Below, piece by piece: positions 1 to 8,060 of a DNA stretch of 19,005 bases (position 1 is the stretch's first letter; every line of letters begins with the position of its first letter). Below the pieces are notes generated by a model. That model was not told where the DNA came from, did not search any database, and worked only from the letters and a program-made list of their open reading frames with translations. The DNA lies in assembly GCA_035552655.1 (NCBI GenBank), contig DASZLD010000095.1, forward strand, positions 1-19,005. Direction: 5' to 3'. The position numbers and the translations under genes are program-made. Source of the stretch: DASXMT01 sp035552655. GTDB taxonomy: Bacteria > Actinomycetota > Acidimicrobiia > Acidimicrobiales > RAAP-2.

Positions 1-25
1 GGGGTCGGCAAATATTCCAAGACCC

Positions 26-54
26 GAGCCCCGATCGCTCCCCTTTCGGGGCTC
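26..54. other. Hairpin upstream of recA (terminator-like or leader structure)
   Basis: GAGCCCCGA (26-34) and TCGGGGCTC (46-54) are perfect 9-bp inverted arms around an 11-nt loop. No T-tract follows on the + strand. It may end the gene that lies upstream outside the window, or be a structured element before the recA promoter. A possible -10 box, TAGGGT, sits just downstream at 71-76, which would give a recA 5' UTR of roughly 36 nt. The rest of 1-119 shows nothing else I can identify. Confidence 0.5.
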
Positions 55-119
55 TGTTACACCCCACCCGTAGGGTCGGCCCGGTCAAGTGAATAACAAC
101 CACCGAGGAGAGCAACCAC

Positions 120-1199
<1,080 letters not shown>

Positions 1200-1250
1200 G
1201 GGCGACGCGCCCACCACGGTGGGCATCGACCCCAGCGGAGCATGTCGCCG

Positions 1251-1279
1251 GCCCGGGATGACCACATGGCATCCCGGGC
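1251..1279. terminator. Bidirectional terminator hairpin between recA and the convergent gene
   Basis: GCCCGGGATG (1251-1260) and CATCCCGGGC (1270-1279) form a perfect 10-bp stem with a 9-nt loop. It lies in the 100-nt gap between two convergent stop codons (1199 and 1300). A smaller hairpin, GCCCAC-CACG-GTGGGC (1209-1224), lies closer to recA. There is no T-run on either side, so this would be a GC-stem actinobacterial-type terminator. The placement between convergent genes supports the call. Confidence 0.7.
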
Positions 1280-1299
1280 TGCTGCGCGCCGGGCGTCGG

Positions 1300-3153
1300 T
1301 CAGGCCGCGTTCGAGGGTGTCGGGGCTGTCGGCCCCGATGACCCGCCGTAGACCTGGTTCCAGTTGCCCTGGGACGGGTGGGTGGCACTGGCCGGTCCGG
1401 TGCCCAGGACGGAGTAGATGTTCTCCATCACCCGCAGCACCGGCGCGGTGACGCCGGGGATGGGATCGGGGACCACGTTGGGCGGGATGAGCGTACTGTC
1501 GACCATGGCCCCGATCCAGGTGGCGTTGCCGGTGGCGAAGACGCCACCACCACCGGGGACGGTGTACCAGGTGACATCGGAGTAGTTGTTGCCACGGTTG
1601 GGGACCACGGAGTGGGCCACCACGTCGAGGTTCTGGGGTGACGAGCTAGAGGGCACGTAGCGGTCGAACTCTCCTTGGACCACCTTGGGCAACTGCTGGC
1701 CCTGGGTGAGCCCGGTGCCGGCGAAGACCCACGACGACGCGTCGGTGATCACCATGTTGGCCATGGCCGCGATGTCCTGGTACGTGCTCCCGATGAGCAG
1801 GCTCTCTGGCTGGGAGACCGGGGCCTCGGGCCAGTTGACCGTCACTTTCGCGTTGTCCACGTTGAACAGCGGGTCCTCGGTGGCCGATTTGTAACAGATC
1901 TGGTGGCGGTTCGGTCCCAGAGGGGAGTTGTCGAAGCGGATCTGGCGATAGCAGGCGTTGGCCCCGAGGAAGGCCAGGTTGACGCCGCCATTCACGGCCG
2001 TGCTCGCACCCTTTCGCATCTCGTAGGACCAGTACTCGTCGTGGCCCAAGCTGAGCAGGGCCTTGTGGTTCTTCAGGAGCTGGGGTCGGGCATGGAGGTC
2101 CACGTCGGTCCAGTAGGTGACGTCCAGCCCGAGTTTTTCTGCGTTGTAGATGACGGGGAACTCGTTGCCCACCAGGTCGGCCGCGCCCGACGCCCAGTCG
2201 TGGTCGTAGGGCCGGTCGAAGGACACGATGCGGGCCCGATGGTCGTAGTCGCCTCCCGCCGGATCATGGGTGTAAGACAGCTGCCCGCCGGTATTGCCGT
2301 AGTAGAGGCTGTAGCCGCCCCAGCGGTTGTAGGCCTGCCAGGTGGTGACGCTCTGCTGGATGACGATGGCCGCAGTGGAGGCGTCGTCGCGCACGCACAG
2401 GGGTACGTACTGCTGCTCGTTGGACGTTCCCACCAGCTTTAACAGGTACACGCCAGGGGGCCAGGTCTTGCCCACCTTCACGGTCAGCGATGGGGTCCAG
2501 CTGCACTCGATGGTATTGGTGGCCGGGATGAGGTTGGGCGCCGCTTGCCGGATACCGGCCACCTGAGGCGACTGCCAGATGAGGCGGGCACCGATGCCCT
2601 GGTAGTAGCCCATCCGGTAGGCCTCGACGTGGAACTGAGGTGACTTGGTACTGACGAACAAGGTGACGGTGTCGCCGGCCACGGCGCTCACCTGGCTGCC
2701 GTATCCCTCGATGTCGCCGGCGTTCTGCGGGGTGGTGACCCACCAGGCGTGGCCGATCTTGGCGTTCTCAGCCACGATGGCCGGCGAGGTGGGGATGGTG
2801 ACCCCGTCGGCCAGCTTGGTGGTGGTTGCTTTGGCCGCGTGGGCCGGCGCCGAGGTCGAGGTCGAGGTGACCCCGGTGGGCTTGCCCGGGTGGTCCGCGG
2901 CCGGAGTGCTCGATCCGGTCGTGGCCTCGTAGATGCCGTAGCCGGCCGCCCCGGCCGCCACCACGCCCCCGATCCCGAACATCCGACGGAGGAAGTACCG
3001 GCGATCCATCTCGCTGCGGCGGGCGCGACTGGCTGCCGACTGTTGGATTTCCTGGCGGGTCCGCACCGGCGGACCTCCGGGCTTGGGCGGTTGGGGACGA
3101 GAAGGGGGGCCGCCGGGCGCGCCGGACGGACCACGTGTCACAGGTTCGTCCAC
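1300..3153 (-). CDS. Tat-exported N,N-dimethylformamidase beta subunit-like protein
   Basis: The 617-residue product starts with a Pro/Gly-rich stretch, then a twin-arginine signal, RRYFLRR (residues 51-57), and a hydrophobic segment MFGIGGVVAAGAAGYG. It is therefore probably exported folded by Tat and possibly anchored. After a Ser/Thr/Ala-rich linker, the rest matches the N,N-dimethylformamidase beta-subunit-like family seen in many actinobacteria. Recognisable blocks are VEAYRMGYYQGIGARLIW, SVTTWQAYNRWGGYSLYYG, GLDVTYWTDVDLH, LLSLGHDEYWS and NLAFLGANACYRQIRF. True dimethylformamidase hydrolyses DMF with an iron centre, but no alpha (small) subunit gene is adjacent, so the substrate here is unknown. 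The GTG start at 3153 is chosen because a TATTCT -10 box lies 6 nt upstream, implying a leaderless mRNA. A later ATG at 3009, just before the twin arginines, is the main alternative. Confidence 0.8.
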   Translation of the reverse strand: MDEPVTRGPSGAPGGPPSRPQPPKPGGPPVRTRQEIQQSAASRARRSEMDRRYFLRRMFGIGGVVAAGAAGYGIYEATTGSSTPAADHPGKPTGVTSTSTSAPAHAAKATTTKLADGVTIPTSPAIVAENAKIGHAWWVTTPQNAGDIEGYGSQVSAVAGDTVTLFVSTKSPQFHVEAYRMGYYQGIGARLIWQSPQVAGIRQAAPNLIPATNTIECSWTPSLTVKVGKTWPPGVYLLKLVGTSNEQQYVPLCVRDDASTAAIVIQQSVTTWQAYNRWGGYSLYYGNTGGQLSYTHDPAGGDYDHRARIVSFDRPYDHDWASGAADLVGNEFPVIYNAEKLGLDVTYWTDVDLHARPQLLKNHKALLSLGHDEYWSYEMRKGASTAVNGGVNLAFLGANACYRQIRFDNSPLGPNRHQICYKSATEDPLFNVDNAKVTVNWPEAPVSQPESLLIGSTYQDIAAMANMVITDASSWVFAGTGLTQGQQLPKVVQGEFDRYVPSSSSPQNLDVVAHSVVPNRGNNYSDVTWYTVPGGGGVFATGNATWIGAMVDSTLIPPNVVPDPIPGVTAPVLRVMENIYSVLGTGPASATHPSQGNWNQVYGGSSGPTAPTPSNAA

Positions 3154-3159
3154 GGCATC

Positions 3160-3165
3160 AGAATA
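3160..3165 (-). promoter_or_regulatory. -10 box for leaderless transcript of the DMFase-like gene
   Basis: On the minus strand TATTCT is followed by 6 nt and then the GTG start at 3153. No Shine-Dalgarno is present. The spacing puts the transcription start at or next to the start codon. No strong -35 hexamer is visible. Confidence 0.5.
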
Positions 3166-3207
3166 CCGGTCGCATCCCGGGCGATTGCGGCGGGTCGGAA
3201 CGGGGCT

Positions 3208-3213
3208 TACGCT
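3208..3213 (+). promoter_or_regulatory. Possible -10 box for the NTF2-like gene
   Basis: TACGCT in the divergent region fits the TANNNT pattern. It would start an mRNA near 3220 with a long leader of about 145 nt before the GTG at 3365. That leader holds an 8-bp hairpin, CAGGCACG-AAC-CGTGCCTG (3317-3335). No clear -35 is seen, so the call is tentative. Confidence 0.3.
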
Positions 3214-3364
3214 CGACCAGGCGCGAGCCGTTCCCGCCCCGCAGGCGGCCGTGCCTGCCGGTTGCCCGACGCCTCACCCGAAAGCGAGCCCGCATGCACG
3301 ATCCAGGTGTCCGGTCCAGGCACGAACCGTGCCTGAGGGGGCGGGTCGTCCCGAGGAGCTCCTC

Positions 3365-3877
3365 GTGAGCCGCGATGCCGGTGCCGGAACCCTCAACGAT
3401 GAGCGGGAGCTGGCCGCCCTGGTCGTCTCCTATGCCGCCGCGGTGGACGGTCGGGACGGCGACCGGTTGGCCGGGCTGTTCGTGGAAGACGGCGAACTGG
3501 TCATACCCAAGGTCCCCGTGGATCTCCGCCCCGTGCTGGTGCGGAAGGGGTCAGAGGTCCTGCGCCAGATCCCCGACGGCCTTCGACGCTTCACCAAGAC
3601 GTTCCATGAGGTGCTCAATCGGGAGTTCACCATCGAGGGCGGCACGGCGACGGGCGTCGTGTACTGCGTTGCCCATCACGTCACGGCAGCGGAGGGAAGC
3701 GGAGCCGAGGGAGAGGGAACCGAGGAGAGGGCGGGAACGGGTGCCGACGGAACGGATGCGGTGTGGTACATCCGCTATCTCGACGACTACCGGCGCACAC
3801 CGGCGGGCTGGCGCATTGTCCGACGGGAACTCCACCTCGAGTGGGTGGAGCAACGGCCGGTGTCCCTGATCAGCTGA
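3365..3877 (+). CDS. NTF2-like (SnoaL-type) domain protein
   Basis: The 170-residue product has the layout of the nuclear transport factor 2-like/SnoaL superfamily. An N-terminal helix (LAALVVSYAAAVDGRD) is followed by GDRLAGLFVEDGELVIP, a helix-forming middle, and a beta-rich C-terminal half ending DYRRTPAGWRIVRRELHLEW. Such cone-shaped folds serve as small-molecule isomerases, hydrolases or binding proteins, and the specific substrate cannot be read from sequence. A Gly/Glu/Thr-rich insertion (about residues 116-135) interrupts the sheet region and is unusual. GTG at 3365 is chosen because GAGGAG lies 6 nt upstream. The frame is open further 5', but that part has no domain resemblance. The stop codon lies inside a 16-nt perfect palindrome. 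The neighbouring sigma factor gene is convergent. Confidence 0.75.
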   Translation: MSRDAGAGTLNDERELAALVVSYAAAVDGRDGDRLAGLFVEDGELVIPKVPVDLRPVLVRKGSEVLRQIPDGLRRFTKTFHEVLNREFTIEGGTATGVVYCVAHHVTAAEGSGAEGEGTEERAGTGADGTDAVWYIRYLDDYRRTPAGWRIVRRELHLEWVEQRPVSLIS

Positions 3878-3899
3878 TCAGCTGACCGGCGTGATCAGC
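3866..3899. repeat. TGATCAGC repeats between convergent genes
   Basis: TGATCAGC occurs in tandem at 3867-3874 and 3875-3882 and again at 3892-3899. The first two lie in a 16-nt perfect palindrome (3866-3881) that spans the stop codon of the NTF2-like gene. A further copy lies at 5021-5028, upstream of the sigma gene. A 5-bp stem CCGGC/GCCGG could also form in the gap and help termination, but there is no T-tract. Confidence 0.5.
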
Positions 3900-3908
3900 C
3901 GGCGAGGA

Positions 3909-4844
3909 TCAGGCGTTGAGCAGTTCCCGAGCCCCGGTGTCGGAAGAGGGGTGCCGGAGCTTCGACATGGCCCGGGCTTCGATCTGGCGGATCCGCTCGC
4001 GGGTCAGGCTGAAGAATTCGCCCACCTCTTCGAGGGTCCGGGGCTCGCCTCGATCGAGGCCGAACCGGAGGCGCAGGATCTCGCGCTCGCGCTCGTCGAG
4101 CGGGGAGAGCAGCTTGCCGATCTCGTCACCCAAGAGGGCGAGGGCCGCGGCGTCAAAGGGCGATTCAGCGTTCACGTCCTGGACGATGTCACCCAGCTCG
4201 GCGTCGCCATCCTCGCGGAGCGGGTCGGACAGGGACAGGGGCTCGGAGCGGAATCGCAACGCTTCGACGAGCTTGTCGTGGGAGAGCTCTACTTCTTCGC
4301 CGAGCTCGTCGAGGGTGGCCGGACGACCCAGCTTGTACTCGAGGAAGCTCTTGGCTTTTTGGATGCGGGCCAAGGTGTCGCCGGCATGGACGGGCAGGCG
4401 CACCGTTCGCCCCGTATTGGCGATGCCGCGGGTGATGGCCTGGCGGATCCACCACGTGGCATAGGTCGAGAACTTGAAGCCCTTGCGCCAGTCGAACTTC
4501 TCGACGGCGTGGATCAGGCCCAGGTTGCCCTCTTGCACGAGATCGAGGAGCGGCAGGTTCGACGCCTGGTACTTCTTGGCGATGGATACAACCAGGCGCA
4601 AGTTGGACTGCACGAAATCCTGTTGGGCATGCTCGCCCTGCAGGACAACCCGGCGGAGCTCCCGTCGCTTGGCCGGGGTCAACTTCGGTGTCTCGGCGAT
4701 GGTGGTCGCCGCCTCGCGTCCCAGTTCGATGGCTTGGGCCAGCCGTGCCTCGTCCGCCTTGGTCAGCAGGGGATATTGACCGATGTCGCTGAGGTAGAGC
4801 TTGACGAGGTCTTCGCCATCCTGGGCTGCGCGCTGCTTGTTCAC
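3909..4844 (-). CDS. RNA polymerase sigma-70 factor, HrdB/SigB-like (group 1 or 2)
   Basis: This 311-residue sigma factor directs RNA polymerase to promoters. Region 1.2 is seen in DLVKLYLSDIGQYPLLT. Regions 2.1-2.4 contain NLRLVVSIAKKYQ, LLDLVQEGNLGLIHAVEKFD and FSTYATWWIRQAITRGIAN, with the residues that read the -10 element. Region 3 follows (GDTLARIQKAKSFLEYKLGR). Region 4 ends in the -35-reading helix LTRERIRQIEARAMSKLRHP. The acidic region 1.1 and long N-terminal extension of typical primary sigma factors are missing, which resembles mycobacterial SigB or Streptomyces Hrd paralogues. The sequence alone does not show whether it is the principal factor. The GTG start has a clear AAGGAG 8 nt upstream. 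A 6-bp inverted repeat lies just 5' of that site. Confidence 0.93.
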   Translation of the reverse strand: MNKQRAAQDGEDLVKLYLSDIGQYPLLTKADEARLAQAIELGREAATTIAETPKLTPAKRRELRRVVLQGEHAQQDFVQSNLRLVVSIAKKYQASNLPLLDLVQEGNLGLIHAVEKFDWRKGFKFSTYATWWIRQAITRGIANTGRTVRLPVHAGDTLARIQKAKSFLEYKLGRPATLDELGEEVELSHDKLVEALRFRSEPLSLSDPLREDGDAELGDIVQDVNAESPFDAAALALLGDEIGKLLSPLDEREREILRLRFGLDRGEPRTLEEVGEFFSLTRERIRQIEARAMSKLRHPSSDTGARELLNA

Positions 4845-4863
4845 GGTCGATACTCCTTCGTTT

Positions 4864-4878
4864 CCTCAATACTTGAGG
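4864..4878. repeat. Inverted repeat in the sigma-factor leader
   Basis: CCTCAA-TAC-TTGAGG is a perfect 6-bp inverted repeat, 5 nt upstream of the AAGGAG ribosome-binding site of the sigma gene. It could be an operator or a small mRNA hairpin near the translation start. The remainder of 4879-5078 holds a CCGGGC/GCCCGG stem (4979-5001) after the aldo/keto reductase gene and no promoter I can assign with confidence. Confidence 0.4.
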
Positions 4879-5078
4879 GGTTCACCGGCAAGAATTCTCG
4901 TCCGGTGCATGTGGCGTGAGACACGGCAATCGCACGTCCGGGCATTGGATTGGTAAACATAGGCCCTCTGTAACTCTACCGGGCCGTCAAGTCCCGCCCG
5001 GCGCGAATCATTTTTGAGGCTGATCAGCGACCCTCTGTGTCGATCCGCTGCGCCGAACTGCTGACCCGGGATCCGGCG

Positions 5079-6107
5079 CTACCTCCGACGGCGGCGCAGG
5101 TTCGGGTCGGTCAGCGCCTGGGGGTTGAAGTCGCTGTCGATGGGGTCCACCATGGTACCTGGGGGTACCAGCTCGTCGATCCGGTCGAGGATGTCGGTGC
5201 TGAGAACGACCTCAGCTGCGCTGAGCTGGGATTCCAGGTGTTCCATGGTCCGGGGCCCGATGATGGGGGCGGTGACCGCCGGGTGCTCGGCCACGAAGGC
5301 CAGGGCCAGTTCGATCAGGGTGAGGCCGGCCTGGTCGGCCAGCTCGGCCAGTGCGGTCACGATCTCGAGCTTGCGGCGGTTGGTGTCCACCGACAGGTCG
5401 TAGCGCTCGGGGCGCATGGCCGAGCGTCGACTGGTGTTGTCCTTGCCCGCTCCGAAGGTGCCGGACAGCCAACCCCCGGCCAGTGGGCTCCAGGGGATGA
5501 CACCCATGCCGTATTCCTGGCAGACGGGCAGCACGTCGGCTTCGATGCCGCGGGTCAGGATGGAGTACGGCGGTTGCTCGGTGGCGAACCGCTCGCGACC
5601 GCGACGTTCGGCCACCCAGTGCGACTCGACGATCTCGTAGGCGGGGAAGGTGGAGCACCCGATGTAGCGGACCTTGCCGGCCCGGACCAGATCGGTGAGG
5701 GCGCCGAGGGTTTCGTCGATGTCCGTCCCGTACTCGGGCCGATGGATCTGGTAGAGGTCGATGTAGTCGGTGCCCAATCGTCGGAGGCTGTTCTCGCATT
5801 CGGCGATGATCCACCGTCGCGAGTTGCCGCCGGCATTGGGGTCCTTGGCCATCGAGCCGTGGACCTTGGTGGCCAGCACGATGGTGTCGCGGTCCAAGGT
5901 GGCGAGGGCCTTGCCCACGATCTCCTCGGACTCGCCGAAGGAGTAGATGTCGGCCGTGTCGAAGAAGTTGATCCCCGCGTCAACCGCTCGATTGATGATG
6001 CGGATCGAGTCGTCGTGGTCCTGGTTGCCCCATACTCCGAACATCATCGTCCCGAGACAGAGCGGGCTGACCTTGACTCCTGTGCGTCCAAGTGTGCGGT
6101 AGTCCAT
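5079..6107 (-). CDS. Aldo/keto reductase
   Basis: The 342-residue product is an NADPH-dependent oxidoreductase of the aldo/keto reductase superfamily, with a TIM-barrel fold. The family catalytic tetrad is complete: D50 and Y55 in FFDTADIYSFGESEE, K81 in VLATKVHG, and H122 in LYQIHRPE. The C-terminal part has the expected cofactor-binding segment ending in APIIGPRTMEHLESQL. It most resembles the YajO/YghZ-like 'Shaker beta' group with the MDYRTLGRTGVKVSPLCLG start. The natural carbonyl substrate is unknown. The frame stays open far upstream, but the family-typical N-terminus fixes the ATG at 6107. A TACGCT -10 box 6 nt before it implies a leaderless mRNA. It could stand alone or form an operon with the sigma gene 234 nt downstream, though that gap is large. 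Confidence 0.92.
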   Translation of the reverse strand: MDYRTLGRTGVKVSPLCLGTMMFGVWGNQDHDDSIRIINRAVDAGINFFDTADIYSFGESEEIVGKALATLDRDTIVLATKVHGSMAKDPNAGGNSRRWIIAECENSLRRLGTDYIDLYQIHRPEYGTDIDETLGALTDLVRAGKVRYIGCSTFPAYEIVESHWVAERRGRERFATEQPPYSILTRGIEADVLPVCQEYGMGVIPWSPLAGGWLSGTFGAGKDNTSRRSAMRPERYDLSVDTNRRKLEIVTALAELADQAGLTLIELALAFVAEHPAVTAPIIGPRTMEHLESQLSAAEVVLSTDILDRIDELVPPGTMVDPIDSDFNPQALTDPNLRRRRR

Positions 6108-6113
6108 GACCAG

Positions 6114-6119
6114 AGCGTA
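6114..6119 (-). promoter_or_regulatory. -10 box for leaderless transcript of the aldo/keto reductase
   Basis: TACGCT on the minus strand is 6 nt from the ATG at 6107, with no Shine-Dalgarno in between. A weak -35-like GTGGCG lies 17 nt further upstream. This is the same geometry as at several other starts in the window. Confidence 0.5.
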
Positions 6120-6257
6120 TAAGGCCGTGGCCTCTTCGCCACCGGTAACGATCGGAGGGTCGAACCCTGCCCCAATTGGCTCTCTGGGCCGCCGGGGTAT
6201 CTGATGCCCCTTGACAGGCGATCGAGATGGAACGGGAAGGGTCGCCGGGAGGGAAGC

Positions 6258-7202
6258 ATGATGCAGACGTGGTTGCGGCGTGGAATCGTCTTGGGGTGCT
6301 CGGTCATCATCACCACGTTGGTCGGGCTGGGCCTGACCGCCACCTCCTACGGCGACACCGCCGCTCCACCGCCCGCCCCGTCGACGCCCAGCTCGTCCCC
6401 CGCTGACGTGACCGTGGGCGCCGCTGGGCCCACGGTGGCCATGTGGGCGTGGAACTGGAGCGACTCCGCCGCCATGGTCAGCTTCGCCCAGGCCAATGGG
6501 GTCACCGAGATCTTCGCCTATGTGGCGCCGGGGTTCACCGATCCCACCTACATCCCCTGGGGCTGGTCGCAGCCGCAGCTGCCCTTGGAGGAGTCGCTGT
6601 CGGCCGACGCCGCCGCCGCCGGGATCACGGTGTACGCCATGGGTGGCGACCCGTCGTGGGTGCCCAATCCAACCGACGGCACCGGTTGGGCCAACGAGGC
6701 GCTGGCCACGGGGCTGTTCCAGGGGATCCATGTCGAGCTGGAGCCGTGGGCCCTGTCCTCGTGGGGCACCGACCAGGCGGGGACCATCGACCAGTACCTC
6801 GTCGAGCTGGCCGACATCCACGCAGTGGCCCAGACCTACGGTGTGCCCGACGAGATCTCCATTCCCTATTGGCTGTCGATGTACAGCACCTCGACCGATG
6901 TTCCCCTGGATGTGGCGGCCATGCAGAACGCCGACGCCGCCACCGTGGTCACCTTCTTCAACTCGGTCTCGCAGATCGAGTCCTTCGGGCAGACCGAGCT
7001 GGCCGCGGCCCAGTCGGTAGGCATCCCGCTCCGGTTCGCGGCCGAGGCCAACCAGGACTCGCCGACGTGGCTGAGCTTCTACGGGGACACCCTGTCGGAG
7101 TTCGACGCGTCTATCAGCCAGGTCAACAGCGACATGGCCGGCACGCCGGGCTATCTGGGCATCGCCGTCGAGGACTACCAGGGCTGGTCGGCCATGCCCT
7201 GA
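6258..7202 (+). CDS. Secreted protein of unknown function, possible TIM-barrel hydrolase
   Basis: I do not recognise a named family. The 314-residue product begins with a classical signal-like segment: WLRR, then a hydrophobic core GIVLGCSVIITTLVGLGLTA. A Pro/Ser/Ala-rich linker follows, then an alternating alpha/beta domain rich in Trp and acidic residues (TVAMWAWNWSDS, EIFAYVAPGFTD, GIHVELEPWALSS, GIAVEDYQGWSAMP). Strand-end acidic residues in HVELEPW and AVEDYQGW resemble a TIM-barrel glycoside hydrolase active site, but this is inference. GGGAGG lies about 5 nt before the first of two adjacent ATGs at 6258 and fixes the start; the frame is open upstream to 6204. The gene is divergent from the aldo/keto reductase. 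Its 3' end converges on the dehydrogenase gene with a 26-nt gap. Confidence 0.8.
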   Translation: MMQTWLRRGIVLGCSVIITTLVGLGLTATSYGDTAAPPPAPSTPSSSPADVTVGAAGPTVAMWAWNWSDSAAMVSFAQANGVTEIFAYVAPGFTDPTYIPWGWSQPQLPLEESLSADAAAAGITVYAMGGDPSWVPNPTDGTGWANEALATGLFQGIHVELEPWALSSWGTDQAGTIDQYLVELADIHAVAQTYGVPDEISIPYWLSMYSTSTDVPLDVAAMQNADAATVVTFFNSVSQIESFGQTELAAAQSVGIPLRFAAEANQDSPTWLSFYGDTLSEFDASISQVNSDMAGTPGYLGIAVEDYQGWSAMP

Positions 7203-7228
7203 GGGGCGTCAGCCGCCCGGAGTACGGG

Positions 7229-8002
7229 TCAGACCGATCCTCCGTGCAGGTCGAAGGTGCGGGCCATGCCCCCATCGGCCGTGATGGTCTCGCCGGTGAC
7301 GAAGCGGGCCGCGTCGGAGGCCAGGAACACGATGACATCGGCGATGTCCTCGGGGACGGCCCATCGGCCCAGCGGGGTCTGCTCCTCGATCTTTTCGATC
7401 ACGCCAGGGATCCCCCGGTTCTTGGCCCACAACGCGGTGTCGACCACGCCGGGCGCCACTGAGTTGACTCTGATCCCTGACGGCCCCAGCTCCATGGCCA
7501 ACGACCGGGTGGCGGCGTCGAGGCCGCCCTTCGAGGCGGCGTAGGCCGCTCGCCGGGGTGTCCCCACCAAGGCCGACACCGACGAGAGATTGATGATCGA
7601 GCCCGATCGGTGTTCGATCATCGAGGGAATCAGGGTGGCGATCAACAGCAGGGGAGCTCGGATGTTGACGGCCAGCATCTCGTCGATGGCCTCGGCCTCG
7701 GTATCGACCGTGTCCAGCCGGGCCGCGGCCGCCGCATTGTTCACCAGGATGTCGACCCGGCCCAGCTCCTCGAGCACCTGGGTACCGACATCGATCGGCG
7801 TCTGCTCGTGATGCAGGTCGCCGACCACGACGATCGGGTCGTGCTCCAGCCCGCGCGCCACATCTTCGAGATCGACCCGGCTGCGGGCCACCAGCGCCAC
7901 TCGGGCCCCGGCCCGATCCAGGGCCCGTGCCGTGGCCGCTCCGATCCCACGTGATGCGCCGGTGACCACGGCGGTGCGGCCGCTGAGCGAGAACGGTTCC
8001 AT
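7229..8002 (-). CDS. Short-chain dehydrogenase/reductase (SDR), FabG-like
   Basis: The 257-residue classical SDR is an NAD(P)-dependent oxidoreductase of alcohols, ketones or acyl carbonyls. It shows the cofactor loop TGASRGIG (residues 14-21), the NNA motif (88-90), and a catalytic triad at S141, Y154 and K158 (YAASKGG). The C-terminal FVTGETITADGGM is typical of FabG-like members. The substrate is not deducible. It lies 58 nt downstream of zwf on the same strand but has its own TAGGCT -10 box 6 nt before the ATG, so it is probably transcribed separately as a leaderless mRNA. There is no Shine-Dalgarno. Confidence 0.92.
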   Translation of the reverse strand: MEPFSLSGRTAVVTGASRGIGAATARALDRAGARVALVARSRVDLEDVARGLEHDPIVVVGDLHHEQTPIDVGTQVLEELGRVDILVNNAAAAARLDTVDTEAEAIDEMLAVNIRAPLLLIATLIPSMIEHRSGSIINLSSVSALVGTPRRAAYAASKGGLDAATRSLAMELGPSGIRVNSVAPGVVDTALWAKNRGIPGVIEKIEEQTPLGRWAVPEDIADVIVFLASDAARFVTGETITADGGMARTFDLHGGSV

Positions 8003-8008
8003 GCCCGC

Positions 8009-8014
8009 AGCCTA
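8009..8014 (-). promoter_or_regulatory. -10 box for leaderless transcript of the SDR gene
   Basis: TAGGCT, a very typical actinobacterial -10, is followed by 6 nt (GCGGGC) and the ATG at 8002 on the minus strand. A -35-like ATGAGG lies 18 nt upstream. It sits in the short gap after the zwf stop codon. Confidence 0.6.
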
Positions 8015-8060
8015 GAGAGACAGCGGGCATGCCCTCATGCTGGGCACAATGACCCGGTGC

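Noticed and set aside
6211..6216. Perfect -35-like TTGACA upstream of the secreted-protein gene
   Set aside because: No TANNNT -10 follows at 16-18 nt, so I cannot support a promoter here.
6108..6821. N-terminal extension of the aldo/keto reductase frame
   Set aside because: The extension runs through the divergent secreted-protein gene, has low-complexity composition, and lies upstream of both the family-typical start and the -10 box.
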